Positions 41,906 through 52,325 of a stretch of 64,000 nucleotides of DNA are shown here, piece after piece. The stretch lies in the NCBI RefSeq assembly GCF_002632465.1, contig NZ_NIBS01000010.1, forward strand, positions 82,132-146,131, in the 5' to 3' direction. The position numbers and the translations under genes are program-made. The notes beneath the pieces were generated by a model that searched no databases, was not told the origin of the DNA, and was given only the letters and a program-made list of their open reading frames with translations. The first letter of the stretch is position 1. Each line of letters opens with the position of its first letter. The stretch is from Xenorhabdus budapestensis. GTDB taxonomy: Bacteria; Pseudomonadota; Gammaproteobacteria; Enterobacterales; Enterobacteriaceae.

Positions 41906-42604
41906 ATGAAAGTAGGTGTAATAGGTGCAATGGAACAAGAAGTGACTTTGTTACGTGACCAAATTGACGGTCTGCAAACATTGTCACGGGGTGGCTGTGA
42001 GATCTATACCGGTAAGCTGAATGGTGTTGACATCGCTTTGCTGAAATCCGGTATCGGTAAAGTCTCTGCCGCACTGGGAACCACCTTGTTGATTGAACAC
42101 TGCCAGCCGGATATTGTGATTAATACCGGTTCCTCAGGCGGCCTTGATCCTAAACTGAAAGTGGGAGATATCGTAGTGTCTGAAGAAGTACGTTACCACG
42201 ATGCGGATCTCACCGCCTTTGGTTATGAGCCGGGTCAAATGGCACAATGCCCTCCCGCTTTTATTGCTGATGATCAATTAATTTCTTTAGCCGAAAAATG
42301 TATCCAGTCCCTTAATCTGAACGCAGTTCGTGGTCTGGTATGTAGCGGCGATGCCTTTATCAATGGCTCTGAGCCATTAGCGCGTATCCGGGCTACTTTC
42401 CCGAAAGTCGCTGCGGTTGAAATGGAAGCAGCAGCCATTGGTCACGTTTGTCACCAATATAAAGTGCCTTTCGTTGTGGTTCGCGCTATCTCTGACGTTG
42501 CGGATCAGGAATCTCACATTAGCTTTGATGAGTTTCTAGTTGTTGCGGCACAGGAATCCACCCGGATGATCAATGCAATGCTGACTGAACTCAGTAAACA
42601 ATAA
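41906..42604 (+). CDS. mtnN: 5'-methylthioadenosine/S-adenosylhomocysteine nucleosidase
   Basis: A 232-residue enzyme, the same length as E. coli MtnN, that removes adenine from MTA, SAH and 5'-deoxyadenosine. It clears polyamine and SAM by-products and feeds autoinducer-2 formation. The catalytic Glu12 (GAMEQEV), Glu174 ([11 protein letters not shown]) and Asp197 (ISDVADQE) are all present. Sequence [19 protein letters not shown] forms the ribose-binding strand. In E. coli btuF follows directly; here about 1.6 kb with two small accessory genes has come between. Confidence 0.96.
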   Translation: MKVGVIGAMEQEVTLLRDQIDGLQTLSRGGCEIYTGKLNGVDIALLKSGIGKVSAALGTTLLIEHCQPDIVINTGSSGGLDPKLKVGDIVVSEEVRYHDADLTAFGYEPGQMAQCPPAFIADDQLISLAEKCIQSLNLNAVRGLVCSGDAFINGSEPLARIRATFPKVAAVEMEAAAIGHVCHQYKVPFVVVRAISDVADQESHISFDEFLVVAAQESTRMINAMLTELSKQ

Positions 42605-42608
42605 CCGA

Positions 42609-42634
42609 TTAGAGCCTAATGGAATAGGCTCTAA
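42609..42634 (+). terminator. Terminator of mtnN
   Basis: A 10-bp stem (TTAGAGCCTA / TAGGCTCTAA) 5 bases after the stop codon, followed by a T-rich stretch (TCTTCCTCTGTTTTTTT). Confidence 0.75.
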
Positions 42635-43208
42635 TATCTTCCTCTGTTTTTTTCTATCTACCTGAAATCCCGATTTATCATCGGAATTAATAGTAATTAA
42701 GAACTATAAGATGTTGATATCATTTCTATCATTCATCTACTCCCCCCAATATTAGACTTATGATGAATATTTGACAGTTCTCTTTCCAAATATTTTATTC
42801 CATCTTATTTGCATTTAACTTCATATTATTTACTGAATTCTTTATTAACTTTATATAGGGATAGAGCAACGTATTAACATTACTCGACAATAATAAATTT
42901 ATAGCATCTGACGCCTTTGCTGAAAGCATTTTATTTTTGATATTCATTATTTAATACTGTTCAATCCATTACTATTGTTATATTGTTACTATTGTATATA
43001 TTAGCCTGTCTGATTGCTTTTATTGCTACCTGTTAAGTTTGCCTGAATAAGGGAGAGAGGTATCGATATATTACTTATGTAATAAATATTAAGGTGATAA
43101 GTTCATGCTATTTGAATGAAGTTTCTATACATTAGTGTTTCTATCATTTTTTTCATGATAAAACTCGTTTTATTTCTCTAATATATATGATATTGATAGA
43201 GGTTCAAT
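42635..43208. other. Long AT-rich region upstream of the small paralogue pair
   Basis: About 570 bases, much richer in A+T than the housekeeping genes around it and without a supported gene. It probably holds the promoter and a long leader for the two small genes downstream. No repeat, tRNA or mobile-element end was found. Confidence 0.45.
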
Positions 43209-43517
43209 ATGAATAAAGATACAATGGATTATAATGACACTGATGAACCATATTATGGCCCATTTACAGTAGATGGAAATGTTATTTATCTAGATGTTGC
43301 AGCACCTAATATAGATAATATATATGTTACTATAGAGAATCTAGATACAAGAAAAACTATTCATGATGCTCAATTAACCGATGGTATAAATGGGATAGTT
43401 GGATCTAAATTACTTTCAGTTTTAAAAATGGCTTTTGTATATGATAAGAAAGTGAGAGTGATGGGATATGCAGATAAGAGAGGACTCTTTATAGAATCGG
43501 TAATTATATTTAAATGA
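43209..43517 (+). CDS. Small accessory protein A, possibly Cip-like
   Basis: A 102-residue acidic protein with no signal peptide. GAGG lies 7 bases before the ATG. From about residue 17 it aligns with the next gene: GNVIYLDVAAPNIDNIYVTI, then a helix LLSVLKMAFVYDKKVRV and a final strand LFIESVII. The alternating strands with one central helix, length near 100 and tandem arrangement resemble what I recall of CipA/CipB, the crystalline inclusion proteins of Photorhabdus. The resemblance is by pattern, not by a database search. The gene is AT-rich and interrupts the mtnN-btuF neighbourhood, so it is probably acquired. Confidence 0.5.
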   Translation: MNKDTMDYNDTDEPYYGPFTVDGNVIYLDVAAPNIDNIYVTIENLDTRKTIHDAQLTDGINGIVGSKLLSVLKMAFVYDKKVRVMGYADKRGLFIESVIIFK

Positions 43518-43603
43518 TAAAGTAGAGTTAACTAACTGCTTTTTTTTACATAAAAAATAAATTTTAATCTTGTTAAAAGATATAATATATAGAGGAATTA
43601 AAA

Positions 43604-43912
43604 ATGAATAAAAATGAAAAAGATTCTAATAATTTTGAAGAGCAAAAGAGTTCAGTTACTGGATATGTTGCTGCCCTTCATGTTGCATCTCCTGTTGCAA
43701 GTAATATATCTGTTAGAATAGTTGATGAATATGGCGATATATTACTTGAGGATGGTCTACTAACCTATGGAATAGAGTCAAGTCCTGGTGATCAATTATT
43801 AAAAATTTTAGAATTAGCATTAGTACATAATAAAATAGTGAAGGTAACTAAACATATTCATGAAGGAACAATTTTTATAGATCATATAGCGTTGATCAGA
43901 GATTTAAGTTAA
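43604..43912 (+). CDS. Small accessory protein B, paralogue of A
   Basis: A 102-residue protein, the same length as its upstream neighbour and about 87 bp away. GAGG lies 7-8 bases before the ATG. It shares the pattern of the first protein: GYVAALHVASPVASNISVRI, LLKILELALVHNKIVKV and TIFIDHIALI. Identity is modest, so the duplication is old or the two have diverged in role. As with A, a relation to CipA/CipB-type inclusion proteins is possible but unproven. The two genes are likely cotranscribed. Confidence 0.5.
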   Translation: MNKNEKDSNNFEEQKSSVTGYVAALHVASPVASNISVRIVDEYGDILLEDGLLTYGIESSPGDQLLKILELALVHNKIVKVTKHIHEGTIFIDHIALIRDLS

Positions 43913-44243
43913 TAAAAACACCTACTAAAGTAATCCTCTGAGTCACGGGGATTATTTTTAAAACCAGTAAACGGGAGGTGATCATATATATTTTTTAATT
44001 TAATACCTAATTACCCTAAAAATAGGTTCTGTGTTAGATAGTTAGATTACTTATTAAAATAGTATTTATGCCTGATGAAACCCTCTATATCCTATGAATC
44101 TCAAAATTCAGTGGTTGCACCACGAAATCTATAGTCATCTTCTTTATTTGTAACATTGATTACAGCAATGTCACTATTGCCACCGACGAGAAAATCTGCT
44201 TACAGAGCAATTAGAGCTGTAATACTAACATGGAGCATTAATA
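43913..44243. other. Region upstream of btuF
   Basis: 331 bases. It should hold the end of the small-gene transcript and the btuF promoter. I looked for a cobalamin riboswitch and found no B12-box-like sequence. A short direct-complement stretch (GAGTCACGGGGATTA) lies near 43940, but no convincing terminator. Confidence 0.4.
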
Positions 44244-45095
44244 ATGAAATCATTTTGGAAAAATGCCTCTCATCGCTCTACCTTGATAGCATTTTCATTT
44301 CTTCTATATAATTTTTTATGCATTTTCAGTACTCCACTTTATGCGGCTGCATCCCGTGTTATCAGCCTCGCTCCTTCCACAACTGAGCTTGCATATGCGG
44401 CGGGAATGGGCGACCAGCTTGTCGCAGTCAGTGCTTACTCCGATTATCCTGAAGCTGCGAAAAAACTGGAGCAAGTCGCAGACTGGCAAGGCATCAATGT
44501 TGAAAGGATCATAGCCCTGAAACCTGATTTAATTCTGGCATGGCGAGGAGGTAACCCCCAACGGCCATTAGAGCAACTTGCTGCTTTAGGCATTCCGATT
44601 TTTTATTCTGATGTGAAAAAAGTAGAGGATGTTGCAACGGAGTTGGAACGTTTGGCAACTTACAGCCCACATCCTGACGTTGCCCAAAAATCTGCTGCGG
44701 AGATTCGACAGAAATTCAGTCGATTAAAGCAAACTTATACCAGTTCAAATCCTAAATCCGTATTTATCCAATTTGGCATGAATCCGATTTTTACCTCATC
44801 ACGCCATACTATTCAGAGTGAAATTGTTTCCGTATGCGGAGGAAGAAATATATTTGCCGATAGCCCTGTTCCGTGGCCTCAAGTTAATCGTGAACAAGTT
44901 CTTATCCGTAAACCAGAAGTCATTGTGATGGGTGGAACTGAAGAACAAAAGCAGAAAGTCGCAGAATTTTGGCAGCCACAATTAAACACCAGAATTATTA
45001 TTCTTAACGATGATTGGTTCAGCCGCGCCGGGCCGAGGATTATTTTAGCGGCAGAGCAATTGTGTCAACAGTTAAACGATGTTGAACGGAGTTGA
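44244..45095 (+). CDS. btuF: Vitamin B12-binding periplasmic protein BtuF
   Basis: A 283-residue periplasmic protein that carries cobalamin from the outer-membrane receptor BtuB to the BtuCD importer. A signal peptide is visible: basic [12 protein letters not shown], hydrophobic core, and a cleavage region after LYAA (about 31-33). The mature part begins [18 protein letters not shown], the BtuF pattern, and has VISLAPS, the Trp-rich B12 site region (VADWQGIN), and [16 protein letters not shown]. The btuC and btuD genes are not in the window. It converges with erpA. Confidence 0.92.
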   Translation: MKSFWKNASHRSTLIAFSFLLYNFLCIFSTPLYAAASRVISLAPSTTELAYAAGMGDQLVAVSAYSDYPEAAKKLEQVADWQGINVERIIALKPDLILAWRGGNPQRPLEQLAALGIPIFYSDVKKVEDVATELERLATYSPHPDVAQKSAAEIRQKFSRLKQTYTSSNPKSVFIQFGMNPIFTSSRHTIQSEIVSVCGGRNIFADSPVPWPQVNREQVLIRKPEVIVMGGTEEQKQKVAEFWQPQLNTRIIILNDDWFSRAGPRIILAAEQLCQQLNDVERS

Positions 45096-45188
45096 GCGAT
45101 AAACAACGGGACAAGGCTAATGACAATAAATATGAGGACAATATTTTCATTGCCCTCATATTCTGGATTTGATGAATAAATAGTGAAA

Positions 45189-45533
45189 TCAGATGCTAAA
45201 AGAAGAACCACAACCGCAAGTGGTTTTTGCATTCGGGTTGGTGACAATAAAGCGAGAACCTTCCAACCCTTCGGTATAATCGACACTACCACCTACCAGA
45301 TATTGCAGGCTCATCGGATCAACTACCAGCTCAACACCTTGTTTCTGAATTGTTAAATCACCTTCGTTGATTTGGTCATCGAAAGTGAAACCATACTGGA
45401 AACCGCTACAACCACCACCTGTAATATAGACCCGCAAACGCAGGTTCGGGTTATCTTCATCTGCAACCAATACCTTAACTTTGTTGGCTGCGGCATCAGT
45501 AAACTGCAAAGGTAGTGCAGCATCATCGCTCAT
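45189..45533 (-). CDS. erpA: Iron-sulfur cluster insertion protein ErpA
   Basis: A 114-residue A-type carrier that delivers [4Fe-4S] clusters to targets such as IspG/IspH of isoprenoid synthesis. The three cluster Cys are in [11 protein letters not shown] (about 42) and [10 protein letters not shown] (about 106 and 108). The length and sequence match E. coli ErpA (114). It is divergent from hemL and converges with btuF. In E. coli clcA lies between erpA and hemL; here it is absent. Confidence 0.95.
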   Translation of the reverse strand: MSDDAALPLQFTDAAANKVKVLVADEDNPNLRLRVYITGGGCSGFQYGFTFDDQINEGDLTIQKQGVELVVDPMSLQYLVGGSVDYTEGLEGSRFIVTNPNAKTTCGCGSSFSI

Positions 45534-45582
45534 ATTTTTACTCCAGTCCGGTTTTCCGGTAAAAGTTCTCGGAAAGTTGTTG

Positions 45583-45604
45583 TATACCCAATAGAAAGGG
45601 TATA
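45583..45604. repeat. ERIC-end-like inverted repeat 1
   Basis: TATACCC and GGGTATA form a perfect 7-bp inverted repeat with AATAGAAA between them, the outer ends of ERIC-type elements without their core. It lies in the erpA 5' region. Confidence 0.55.
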
Positions 45605-45668
45605 AACCTTCTGATCAGTTAACGGTGATTATCTAATACCTGACTGATTCGTTCAAGTTTTTGCCATA

Positions 45669-45700
45669 TATACCCTATGGATTTCAAGATGACGGGTATA
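45669..45700. repeat. ERIC-end-like inverted repeat 2
   Basis: TATACCCTATGGATTTCAAG followed by ATGACGGGTATA. The left and right parts match the two outer ends of ERIC/IRU elements as found in Photorhabdus, with the central core missing. A further right-end-like half (TATACCCGTCGTCTTTCA) lies at 45783-45800 just before hemL. Confidence 0.6.
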
Positions 45701-45813
45701 CACGATGTACCCCCACTCTATTCTTATGAGTTGGTCTTATGATTTGGCTTACCTATTAGGGTCATTTAAAATGGCGGCTTCATATACCCGTCGTCTTTCA
45801 GGAGCATTTATTA

Positions 45814-47097
45814 ATGAGCCAGTCCGAAACACTTTACTCTCAGGCAAAACATGTCATCCCCGGTGGTGTTAACTCTCCGGTACGTGCTTTTAACGGCGTT
45901 GGCGGTACACCTGTTTTTATCCAACGTGCCGATGGTGCCTATCTTTATGATGTCGATGGTAACGCCTATATCGATTATGTCGGTTCATGGGGGCCGATGG
46001 TTCTCGGACATAACCACTCAGCCATTCGTAATGCTGTCATTGAAGCCGCTGAACGTGGTCTAAGCTTTGGTGCCCCAACGGCTGCCGAAGTAGAAATGGC
46101 CAAACTAGTGACAGAACTCGTTCCCTCCATGGATATGGTTCGCATGGTGAACTCAGGTACAGAAGCGACCATGAGCGCCATTCGTCTGGCACGAGGCTAT
46201 ACTCAGCGCGATAAGATCATCAAATTCGAAGGTTGCTATCACGGTCACGCAGACTGTTTGCTGGTAAAAGCCGGCTCTGGCGCTCTGACCATCGGGCAAC
46301 CAAATTCACCGGGAGTTCCTGCCGACTTTGCCAAACATACTCTGACCTGTATCTACAATGATCTGAATTCAGTACGCACAGCCTTCAAAAAATACCCGGA
46401 AGAAATTGCCTGTATTATCGTCGAACCTGTCGCCGGGAATATGAACTGTATTCCTCCACAGCCGGAATTTTTACCGGGACTACGTAAACTGTGTGATGAA
46501 TTCGGTGCTTTACTGATTATTGATGAAGTTATGACAGGTTTCCGTGTTGCTTTGGGTGGAGCACAAGAATATTACAGTGTTGAGCCTGACCTCACCTCTC
46601 TTGGAAAAATTATCGGTGGCGGCATGCCTGTAGGTGCGTTCGGCGGCCGTCAGGAAATTATGGAAAAACTGGCACCAACCGGCCCGATTTATCAAGCCGG
46701 AACGCTTTCCGGTAACCCTATCGCGATGGCAGCCGGTCTGGCATGTCTGAAAGAAGTTGCCCAGGTTGGTGTTCATCAGCGTCTGAGTGAACTGACTGAC
46801 AAATTGGCGACGGGATTGAAAAACGCAGCATCAGACGCGGGTATTCCTCTGGTTATTAACCACGTCGGCGGCATGTTTGGTATTTTCTTTACTGACGCAA
46901 AAAGCGTTACCTGCTATCAGGATGTAATGAAATGTGATGTTGAACGCTTTAAGACCTTCTTCCATTTAATGCTGGATGAAGGCGTCTATCTGGCTCCATC
47001 CGCATTTGAAGCGGGCTTTATGTCCATCGCTCACTCAGATGAGGACATTCAGCGTACCGTTGATGCAGCAGCTCGTTGTTTTGTTAAATTGAAATAA
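45814..47097 (+). CDS. hemL: Glutamate-1-semialdehyde 2,1-aminomutase HemL
   Basis: A 427-residue PLP enzyme that turns glutamate-1-semialdehyde into 5-aminolevulinate, the precursor of heme, siroheme and B12. The PLP Lys is in [18 protein letters not shown] (about 265). Other blocks are [18 protein letters not shown] (about 115-132) and [13 protein letters not shown] (cofactor-binding Asp). The length equals E. coli HemL (426) within one residue. The start at 45814 follows GGAG by about 10 bases. Short ERIC-like repeats crowd its promoter region. Confidence 0.97.
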   Translation: MSQSETLYSQAKHVIPGGVNSPVRAFNGVGGTPVFIQRADGAYLYDVDGNAYIDYVGSWGPMVLGHNHSAIRNAVIEAAERGLSFGAPTAAEVEMAKLVTELVPSMDMVRMVNSGTEATMSAIRLARGYTQRDKIIKFEGCYHGHADCLLVKAGSGALTIGQPNSPGVPADFAKHTLTCIYNDLNSVRTAFKKYPEEIACIIVEPVAGNMNCIPPQPEFLPGLRKLCDEFGALLIIDEVMTGFRVALGGAQEYYSVEPDLTSLGKIIGGGMPVGAFGGRQEIMEKLAPTGPIYQAGTLSGNPIAMAAGLACLKEVAQVGVHQRLSELTDKLATGLKNAASDAGIPLVINHVGGMFGIFFTDAKSVTCYQDVMKCDVERFKTFFHLMLDEGVYLAPSAFEAGFMSIAHSDEDIQRTVDAAARCFVKLK

Positions 47098-47107
47098 TCT
47101 ATTTCCT

Positions 47108-47140
47108 CCATAACACTACAATAATATTGTGGTGTTATGG
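47108..47140 (+). terminator. Hairpin after hemL
   Basis: A near-perfect 14-bp stem (CCATAACACTACAA / TTGTGGTGTTATGG) 11 bases after the hemL stop. The run after it is not T-rich; termination is inferred from position. Confidence 0.6.
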
Positions 47141-47253
47141 ATTACTGCTTACACCAAAACCCATACCGCTTAAATTGCAGACATTATCGCCAATACGCCC
47201 AGCAGGACTTCTCAAGAGTGGGGAATTGCATTTTAAAACTGCTTACTTACAGG

Positions 47254-49743
47254 TTACTGCCCAAACATCTCACGCAACCAGCCCGGAGCCTCTTCTTTAC
47301 CTTCCTCAATTGGCTGCTGCACAGATTGTAAACATAAAGCCTGTGGATCATCTGTCCAAACTGGTAAGATCCTGATGCCACCTCCGGCACAATTAAAAGA
47401 GCCATCTTCGTTGACTGATATATCCACAATACCTTCTGGTGGCTGGTTATTCAGTATCAGGGGAGCCTCATTCGCCAGATAACGATCGTAAATCTTCAGC
47501 GCTCCTGTTGCTCCTGTCAGATTGGTCGGGCCGTTGTTATCACGACCAGCCCAGACAATCGCGACTTCTTTACCATCGATTCCGGCAAACCATGTATCAC
47601 GCAGATCATTGGTCGTTCCCGTTTTCCCCGCCAGATTATATTTGCCATATTTTCCGATCAGTGAACGGCCCGTTCCCCGCGCAATAACCTGCTGCATACC
47701 ATATAACGTTAAATAAGCTGCTTGGGCAGGTACAGCCCTTTCCGCCTGAGGATAGCTTTGGTAAACCACGGTGCCATCCTCAGCAATGATAGAGCGTAAT
47801 GCAGAAAGTTTGGCACGATTTCCTCCACTGGCAATGGTCTGAAACTCCTGAGCCATTTCCATTGGTGTCAAGTTGATAGCCCCTAGCAGCATAGCTGGCA
47901 CCTTCTGGATCTCTTTAGCCGGAATACCAAGTGAAACCAAAGTATTGGCAATATGATCTAACCCCACATCCATCCCCAAATTGATAGTCGGGATATTTAT
48001 TGAACGTGCCAACGCATCTATTAACATAGCTCGTCCACTGAAAGTGCGGCTAAAGTTTCTCGGCTCCCACGGTTTCCCACCAGCCTGAGGTATTGAGATA
48101 GGTTCATCCGCCAGCCAGGTATTCAAACGATATTTATCAGGTTCACTCAATGCGGTCAGGTAAGTTGCAGGCTTAGCAAGCGAACCAATTAAGCGACGAG
48201 CATCCATCGCACGGTTAAAACCCGCATATTGTGGCTGCGAACCACCAACCATCGCCCGGACTTCACCACTGAAACGATCAACAACGACCATAGCACCTTC
48301 TAAATCAGGCACCTTGCGCGATTTGCGTAGATCAGCAACACCTTGTTCTATTGCTTTCTCCGCAGCATCTTGTGCAACCGGATCTAACGTAGTAAAGATT
48401 TTTACACCGGATAAATCATTAACTTTATCACCCAGCTTTTCCTGTAATTCCTGACGCACCATCTGCATAAATGCCGGTTGTGGCGTTATCACCCCGCTTT
48501 TCGGTTTTACGCCAAGTGGACGAGCACTCAGCAGATCATACAGTTCCTGATCGATAACTTTTCGGTTCTGGAGGATTTTCAATACAACATTACGGCGTCC
48601 CAGTGCGGTTTTAGGATTACGCCAAGGGTTATACCACGAAGCCCCTTTAACCATCCCTACCAATAATGCTTGCTGATCCAGACTCAATTCATCAATCGGA
48701 CGCCCGAAATAATAAAGACTTGCTAACGGGAAACCCCGGATCTGCTCATCACCACTCTGCCCTAAGTTAACTTCATTCAGGTAGAGTTCAAGAATGCGAT
48801 CCTTGCTGTAGCGAGCATCCAGCAATAATGCCATTAAGGCTTCATTGGCTTTACGGCTTAAGGTACGTTCGTTAGTCAGAAATAAATTTCTGACTAACTG
48901 CTGAGTTAAGGTACTTCCCCCCTGAACTGCACGGCCTGCCAGCAGGTTTGCTAATGCTGCACGGATAATCGAAAGTGGCCGTACCCCATCATGTTCATAA
49001 AAATAGCGGTCTTCCGTTTCTAACAGAGTCTGAATCAACAAATCAGGAAAACCGGAACGTGGGACAAACAGCCTTTGTTCCCCATTCGCGGATTGCATCA
49101 TTGTGATCAATTTTGGGTCTAGGCGGAAGAAACCAAACTGACGGTGGTTTTCCATGTTTTCAATGCTGGCCAAATGATTGTCATTGAAAGTTAAACGAGC
49201 CTGAATTTGCCCCTCTTTACCATCAGGAAAATCAAAAGGCCGACGCAACATTTCAATACCATTGCCCCTGACCACAAACTCACCTGCGCGGGTTATTTTA
49301 GTCACCTGCCGATACTGCATACCTTCCAATAACCGAACCATTTCAGCCTTACTGTAATTCATGCCCGGCTCAAGGTTTACCATACGGCCATATACCGCAG
49401 CAGGAAGATCCCAAACTTTGCCATCAATGCGATGGCGAATTTTGTTATCCAGATAAAAACCATATATAACAATGAGTACTGTCAACACAATAAAGATTTT
49501 CAATAGCAGCAGCCAGACCCATTTTCCCCGCCTTTTTACCTGCGAGGATTTGTTCCCTTTTTTCGTCATGACTTCATCCTCATCGTCGTTATCGTTATCG
49601 TTATCGTTATCGTTATCATTTTCGCCTTCAAAATCATCATAGTCATAATCATCCCGTCGATGACGTTTATTCGCCTGATGCCCACGACGATGTCCCGATT
49701 TTTTACCCTTACGTCCGATTGGCTGACGATCATCATCAGACAT
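47254..49743 (-). CDS. mrcB: Penicillin-binding protein 1B (MrcB)
   Basis: An 829-residue bifunctional peptidoglycan synthase. A basic then very acidic cytoplasmic N-terminus (1-70) precedes one membrane helix (about 75-98) and a UB2H-type domain. The glycosyltransferase has the catalytic Glu in LLETEDRYFYEHDGV (about 240-254) and GGSTLTQQLVRNLFL. The transpeptidase has RLIGSLAKPATYLTAL (SxxK Ser, about 520), SINIPTINLG (SxN) and AGKTGTTNDLRD (KTG). A hexanucleotide repeat encodes an Asn-Asp run in the cytoplasmic tail. It lies downstream of hrpB on the same strand. Confidence 0.96.
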   Translation of the reverse strand: MSDDDRQPIGRKGKKSGHRRGHQANKRHRRDDYDYDDFEGENDNDNDNDNDNDDEDEVMTKKGNKSSQVKRRGKWVWLLLLKIFIVLTVLIVIYGFYLDNKIRHRIDGKVWDLPAAVYGRMVNLEPGMNYSKAEMVRLLEGMQYRQVTKITRAGEFVVRGNGIEMLRRPFDFPDGKEGQIQARLTFNDNHLASIENMENHRQFGFFRLDPKLITMMQSANGEQRLFVPRSGFPDLLIQTLLETEDRYFYEHDGVRPLSIIRAALANLLAGRAVQGGSTLTQQLVRNLFLTNERTLSRKANEALMALLLDARYSKDRILELYLNEVNLGQSGDEQIRGFPLASLYYFGRPIDELSLDQQALLVGMVKGASWYNPWRNPKTALGRRNVVLKILQNRKVIDQELYDLLSARPLGVKPKSGVITPQPAFMQMVRQELQEKLGDKVNDLSGVKIFTTLDPVAQDAAEKAIEQGVADLRKSRKVPDLEGAMVVVDRFSGEVRAMVGGSQPQYAGFNRAMDARRLIGSLAKPATYLTALSEPDKYRLNTWLADEPISIPQAGGKPWEPRNFSRTFSGRAMLIDALARSINIPTINLGMDVGLDHIANTLVSLGIPAKEIQKVPAMLLGAINLTPMEMAQEFQTIASGGNRAKLSALRSIIAEDGTVVYQSYPQAERAVPAQAAYLTLYGMQQVIARGTGRSLIGKYGKYNLAGKTGTTNDLRDTWFAGIDGKEVAIVWAGRDNNGPTNLTGATGALKIYDRYLANEAPLILNNQPPEGIVDISVNEDGSFNCAGGGIRILPVWTDDPQALCLQSVQQPIEEGKEEAPGWLREMFGQ
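49587..49616. repeat. Five-unit hexanucleotide repeat inside mrcB
   Basis: CGTTAT occurs five times in perfect tandem. On the coding strand it gives alternating Asn-Asp in the cytoplasmic N-terminus of PBP1B (about residues 43-52). Changes in copy number keep the frame, so length would vary without breaking the gene. Confidence 0.9.
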
Positions 49744-49796
49744 ACCGAATTCTCCAATTGTTCATGAAACGTATAAATATGAATTTATTCAAATGA

Positions 49797-52325
49797 TTAC
49801 ATATATTTTTTCACGCGCCTCGTCGGCGCTGCATTAGCAGGATCATCTGGCCATAAATGCTTGGGATAACGCCCTTTCATCTCTTTTTGTACCTCTCGAT
49901 AAGCTCCCCGCCAAAATGCCGCGAGATCTTGGGTGATCTGTAATGGACGATGAGCCGGAGACAACAACTCAACAACGACAGGAATTCGCCCTTTCGCCAA
50001 AACCGGATTTTGCTGCTCGCCGTACATTTCCTGCATTCTGACTGACAATACGGGTGGCTTATCGTAGAAATATTCAACGCTGATCCGGCTTCCAGTTGGC
50101 ACAGTGTAATTAGTAGGCAATTCATTATCCAGTATTTGCCGCTGCTGCCAATCAAGAAGAGTCACAAGAGCTGATGACAGCTCAACTTGTCGCAATCTCT
50201 TCAAATCTTGCACATGTTCCATTTCCAGTGCAGGTTGCAGCCACTGGTCAAGAGAATCCAGTAAAGCATCATCATCAACAGCAGGCCATTCAATTTCCGG
50301 CAGCCATTCTGCTGCCCGTTGCAAACGAATTCGCAACTGCGATGCTTCCTGTGACCAAGTCAGAGCCGCCAGTCCCTCCTGCCGGACCCAATTTAGCAGG
50401 GCTTCCTGCAATTCAGTCACAGAAGGTTTTGCCAAAGGCTGTGCCTTAACCGTCAAACGTCCACATTTCAGCCGTTTCCATGCACGCAGCGTTCCCTTAT
50501 TATCATCCCATTCAATAGCTGTCTGTTCTGTAAACAAAGCAGGATATTGCCTGATTATTTGTTCAATATTCAACGGACAGGCAAGCAGAATGCGTGCATC
50601 CGGTGTTTTGCTACCTTGCTGCAATGTCGGTGCTACCAGCCATGTTTCACCTGAAAGCGACTCTTCCCGCGCCAGTACAGCACCCAAGCCGGTAGCAAGT
50701 TGAAAACGCCCAAGGTTGTCACGATTTTTCGCAATTCTGTCAGGAAACCCCTGCACCAATAACTCAGGCACATACTCCAGATTAATACTGTTAGAATCCG
50801 CAACAGTATAATCTGCCAGGCTCCTGACCAGATTTCTGAATAGTTGTTTTGCCCGTTGCTGCCAATGAGACTGATTGGAAGTAAGACAATGGGTGAGATC
50901 CGGTTGCCCCCATCGTGGCGGCTCCTCAAGGATCGCGACCAGTTTTGCTGCTGTTGCCAGTACTTCCCCTGTCGATTCTTTCTCCGCACATGATCCTTTA
51001 CCTAAACACCATTCTCTTGCCAGACATAAAATAGCGGCCAAACGAGGCTCGCAACCGGATTCGGTCATTCGCCAACCACGGGCAGTTAATTGTTGCTTGT
51101 CATCCAGTGCTCCCAATCGAGTAAGTAGAGATTGGGCAACAGTCAGGACGGCTTGTGGTGGATTGTCTAACCAATGTAACTGGCTACTATCACGACACCC
51201 CCACTGCAATAAAGAAAGCAGCAAATTGCTCAAATCTGAGTGCAGAATTTCCGGTTCACTGTGCTCTGTAGCACGCTCAGCCTGCTCTTGACTAAATAAA
51301 TGCCAACACACGCCAGCTTCCAACCTGCCTGCTCGACCAGCCCGTTGAATCATTGATGCCTGACTAATGCGTTGGGTAATCAAACGGGTTAAGCCGCTCT
51401 TCGGTTCAAATCGGCTGGTACGTTCCAGACCACTGTCCACCACCAGACGAATTCCCTCAATCGTCAGACTGGTTTCTGCAATGTTAGTCGCCAGTACCAC
51501 CTTACGCATTCCTGCCGGAGCGGGCGCTATTGCTTTGCGCTGTTCTGCTAGTGATAAAGCTCCGTATAGTGGGCACAATAATATATCGTTATTAACCTTG
51601 CCCTCCAACTGAGCCAATACACGCTGAATTTCACCCATTCCGGGTAAAAATAGCAGTAAGGAGCCTGTCTCCTGCTGCAATAAACGTAATACTACGGAAA
51701 CTACTGCTTGTTCAAAAGGCAGATGGGCAGGGAGTGGCTGGTAACTTCTCACCACTGGATAACTGCGGCCTTCTGATACAACCACAGGTGCTTCAGGTAA
51801 CAGAGAAGAAAGGCGCTGATTATCCAGCGTGGCTGACATGACCAAAATACGCAAATCATCGCGCAACCCTTCCTGCACATCCAGCAACAGAGCCAGCGCA
51901 AGATCGGCCTGTAAGCTGCGTTCGTGAAATTCATCAAGAATGACGAGAGAGACATCACTCAATTCAGGATCTTGTTGCAGCATCCGGGTCAAAATGCCTT
52001 CAGTCACCACTTCAAGGCGTGTGGAGACACTAACTTTAGTCTCCGAACGCATTCGGTAACCTACCGTCATACCTACTGGTTCATTCAATTGCTCTGCCAG
52101 ACGTTCAGCAACACTACGTGCAGCAATACGCCGTGGTTCCAACATAATGATACGTCCGCTAAACCGGGTATTATTCAGGATTGCCAGCGGTAATCCTGTT
52201 GATTTTCCTGCGCCTGTCGGAGCATGTAATAAAACCTGTTTCGAGGTCTCCAACTGAGTTATGACAGAGTCTACAACGTCATAAATAGGTAATAACAAAG
52301 GTTCACCATAGCGATTAACTTTCAA
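49797..52325 (-). CDS. hrpB: ATP-dependent RNA helicase-like protein HrpB
   Basis: An 842-residue DExH helicase-like protein. Motifs are Walker A LLHAPTGAGKSTGLP (about 33-47), the DEFH box VILDEFHERSLQ (about 130-141), SATL, and VVLATNIAETSLTIEGI with QRAGRAGR further on. HA2 and the HrpB-specific C-terminal domain follow. The first codon at 52325 is TTG with no clear ribosome binding site. Another TTG nine codons later would fit E. coli HrpB equally well, so the start is uncertain. It is divergent from sfsA, as in E. coli. Its physiological RNA target is not established. Confidence 0.93.
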   Translation of the reverse strand: MKVNRYGEPLLLPIYDVVDSVITQLETSKQVLLHAPTGAGKSTGLPLAILNNTRFSGRIIMLEPRRIAARSVAERLAEQLNEPVGMTVGYRMRSETKVSVSTRLEVVTEGILTRMLQQDPELSDVSLVILDEFHERSLQADLALALLLDVQEGLRDDLRILVMSATLDNQRLSSLLPEAPVVVSEGRSYPVVRSYQPLPAHLPFEQAVVSVVLRLLQQETGSLLLFLPGMGEIQRVLAQLEGKVNNDILLCPLYGALSLAEQRKAIAPAPAGMRKVVLATNIAETSLTIEGIRLVVDSGLERTSRFEPKSGLTRLITQRISQASMIQRAGRAGRLEAGVCWHLFSQEQAERATEHSEPEILHSDLSNLLLSLLQWGCRDSSQLHWLDNPPQAVLTVAQSLLTRLGALDDKQQLTARGWRMTESGCEPRLAAILCLAREWCLGKGSCAEKESTGEVLATAAKLVAILEEPPRWGQPDLTHCLTSNQSHWQQRAKQLFRNLVRSLADYTVADSNSINLEYVPELLVQGFPDRIAKNRDNLGRFQLATGLGAVLAREESLSGETWLVAPTLQQGSKTPDARILLACPLNIEQIIRQYPALFTEQTAIEWDDNKGTLRAWKRLKCGRLTVKAQPLAKPSVTELQEALLNWVRQEGLAALTWSQEASQLRIRLQRAAEWLPEIEWPAVDDDALLDSLDQWLQPALEMEHVQDLKRLRQVELSSALVTLLDWQQRQILDNELPTNYTVPTGSRISVEYFYDKPPVLSVRMQEMYGEQQNPVLAKGRIPVVVELLSPAHRPLQITQDLAAFWRGAYREVQKEMKGRYPKHLWPDDPANAAPTRRVKKYM

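Noticed and set aside
43913-44243. Cobalamin riboswitch upstream of btuF
   Set aside because: No B12-box-like conserved sequence was found; in E. coli the riboswitch controls btuB, not btuF.
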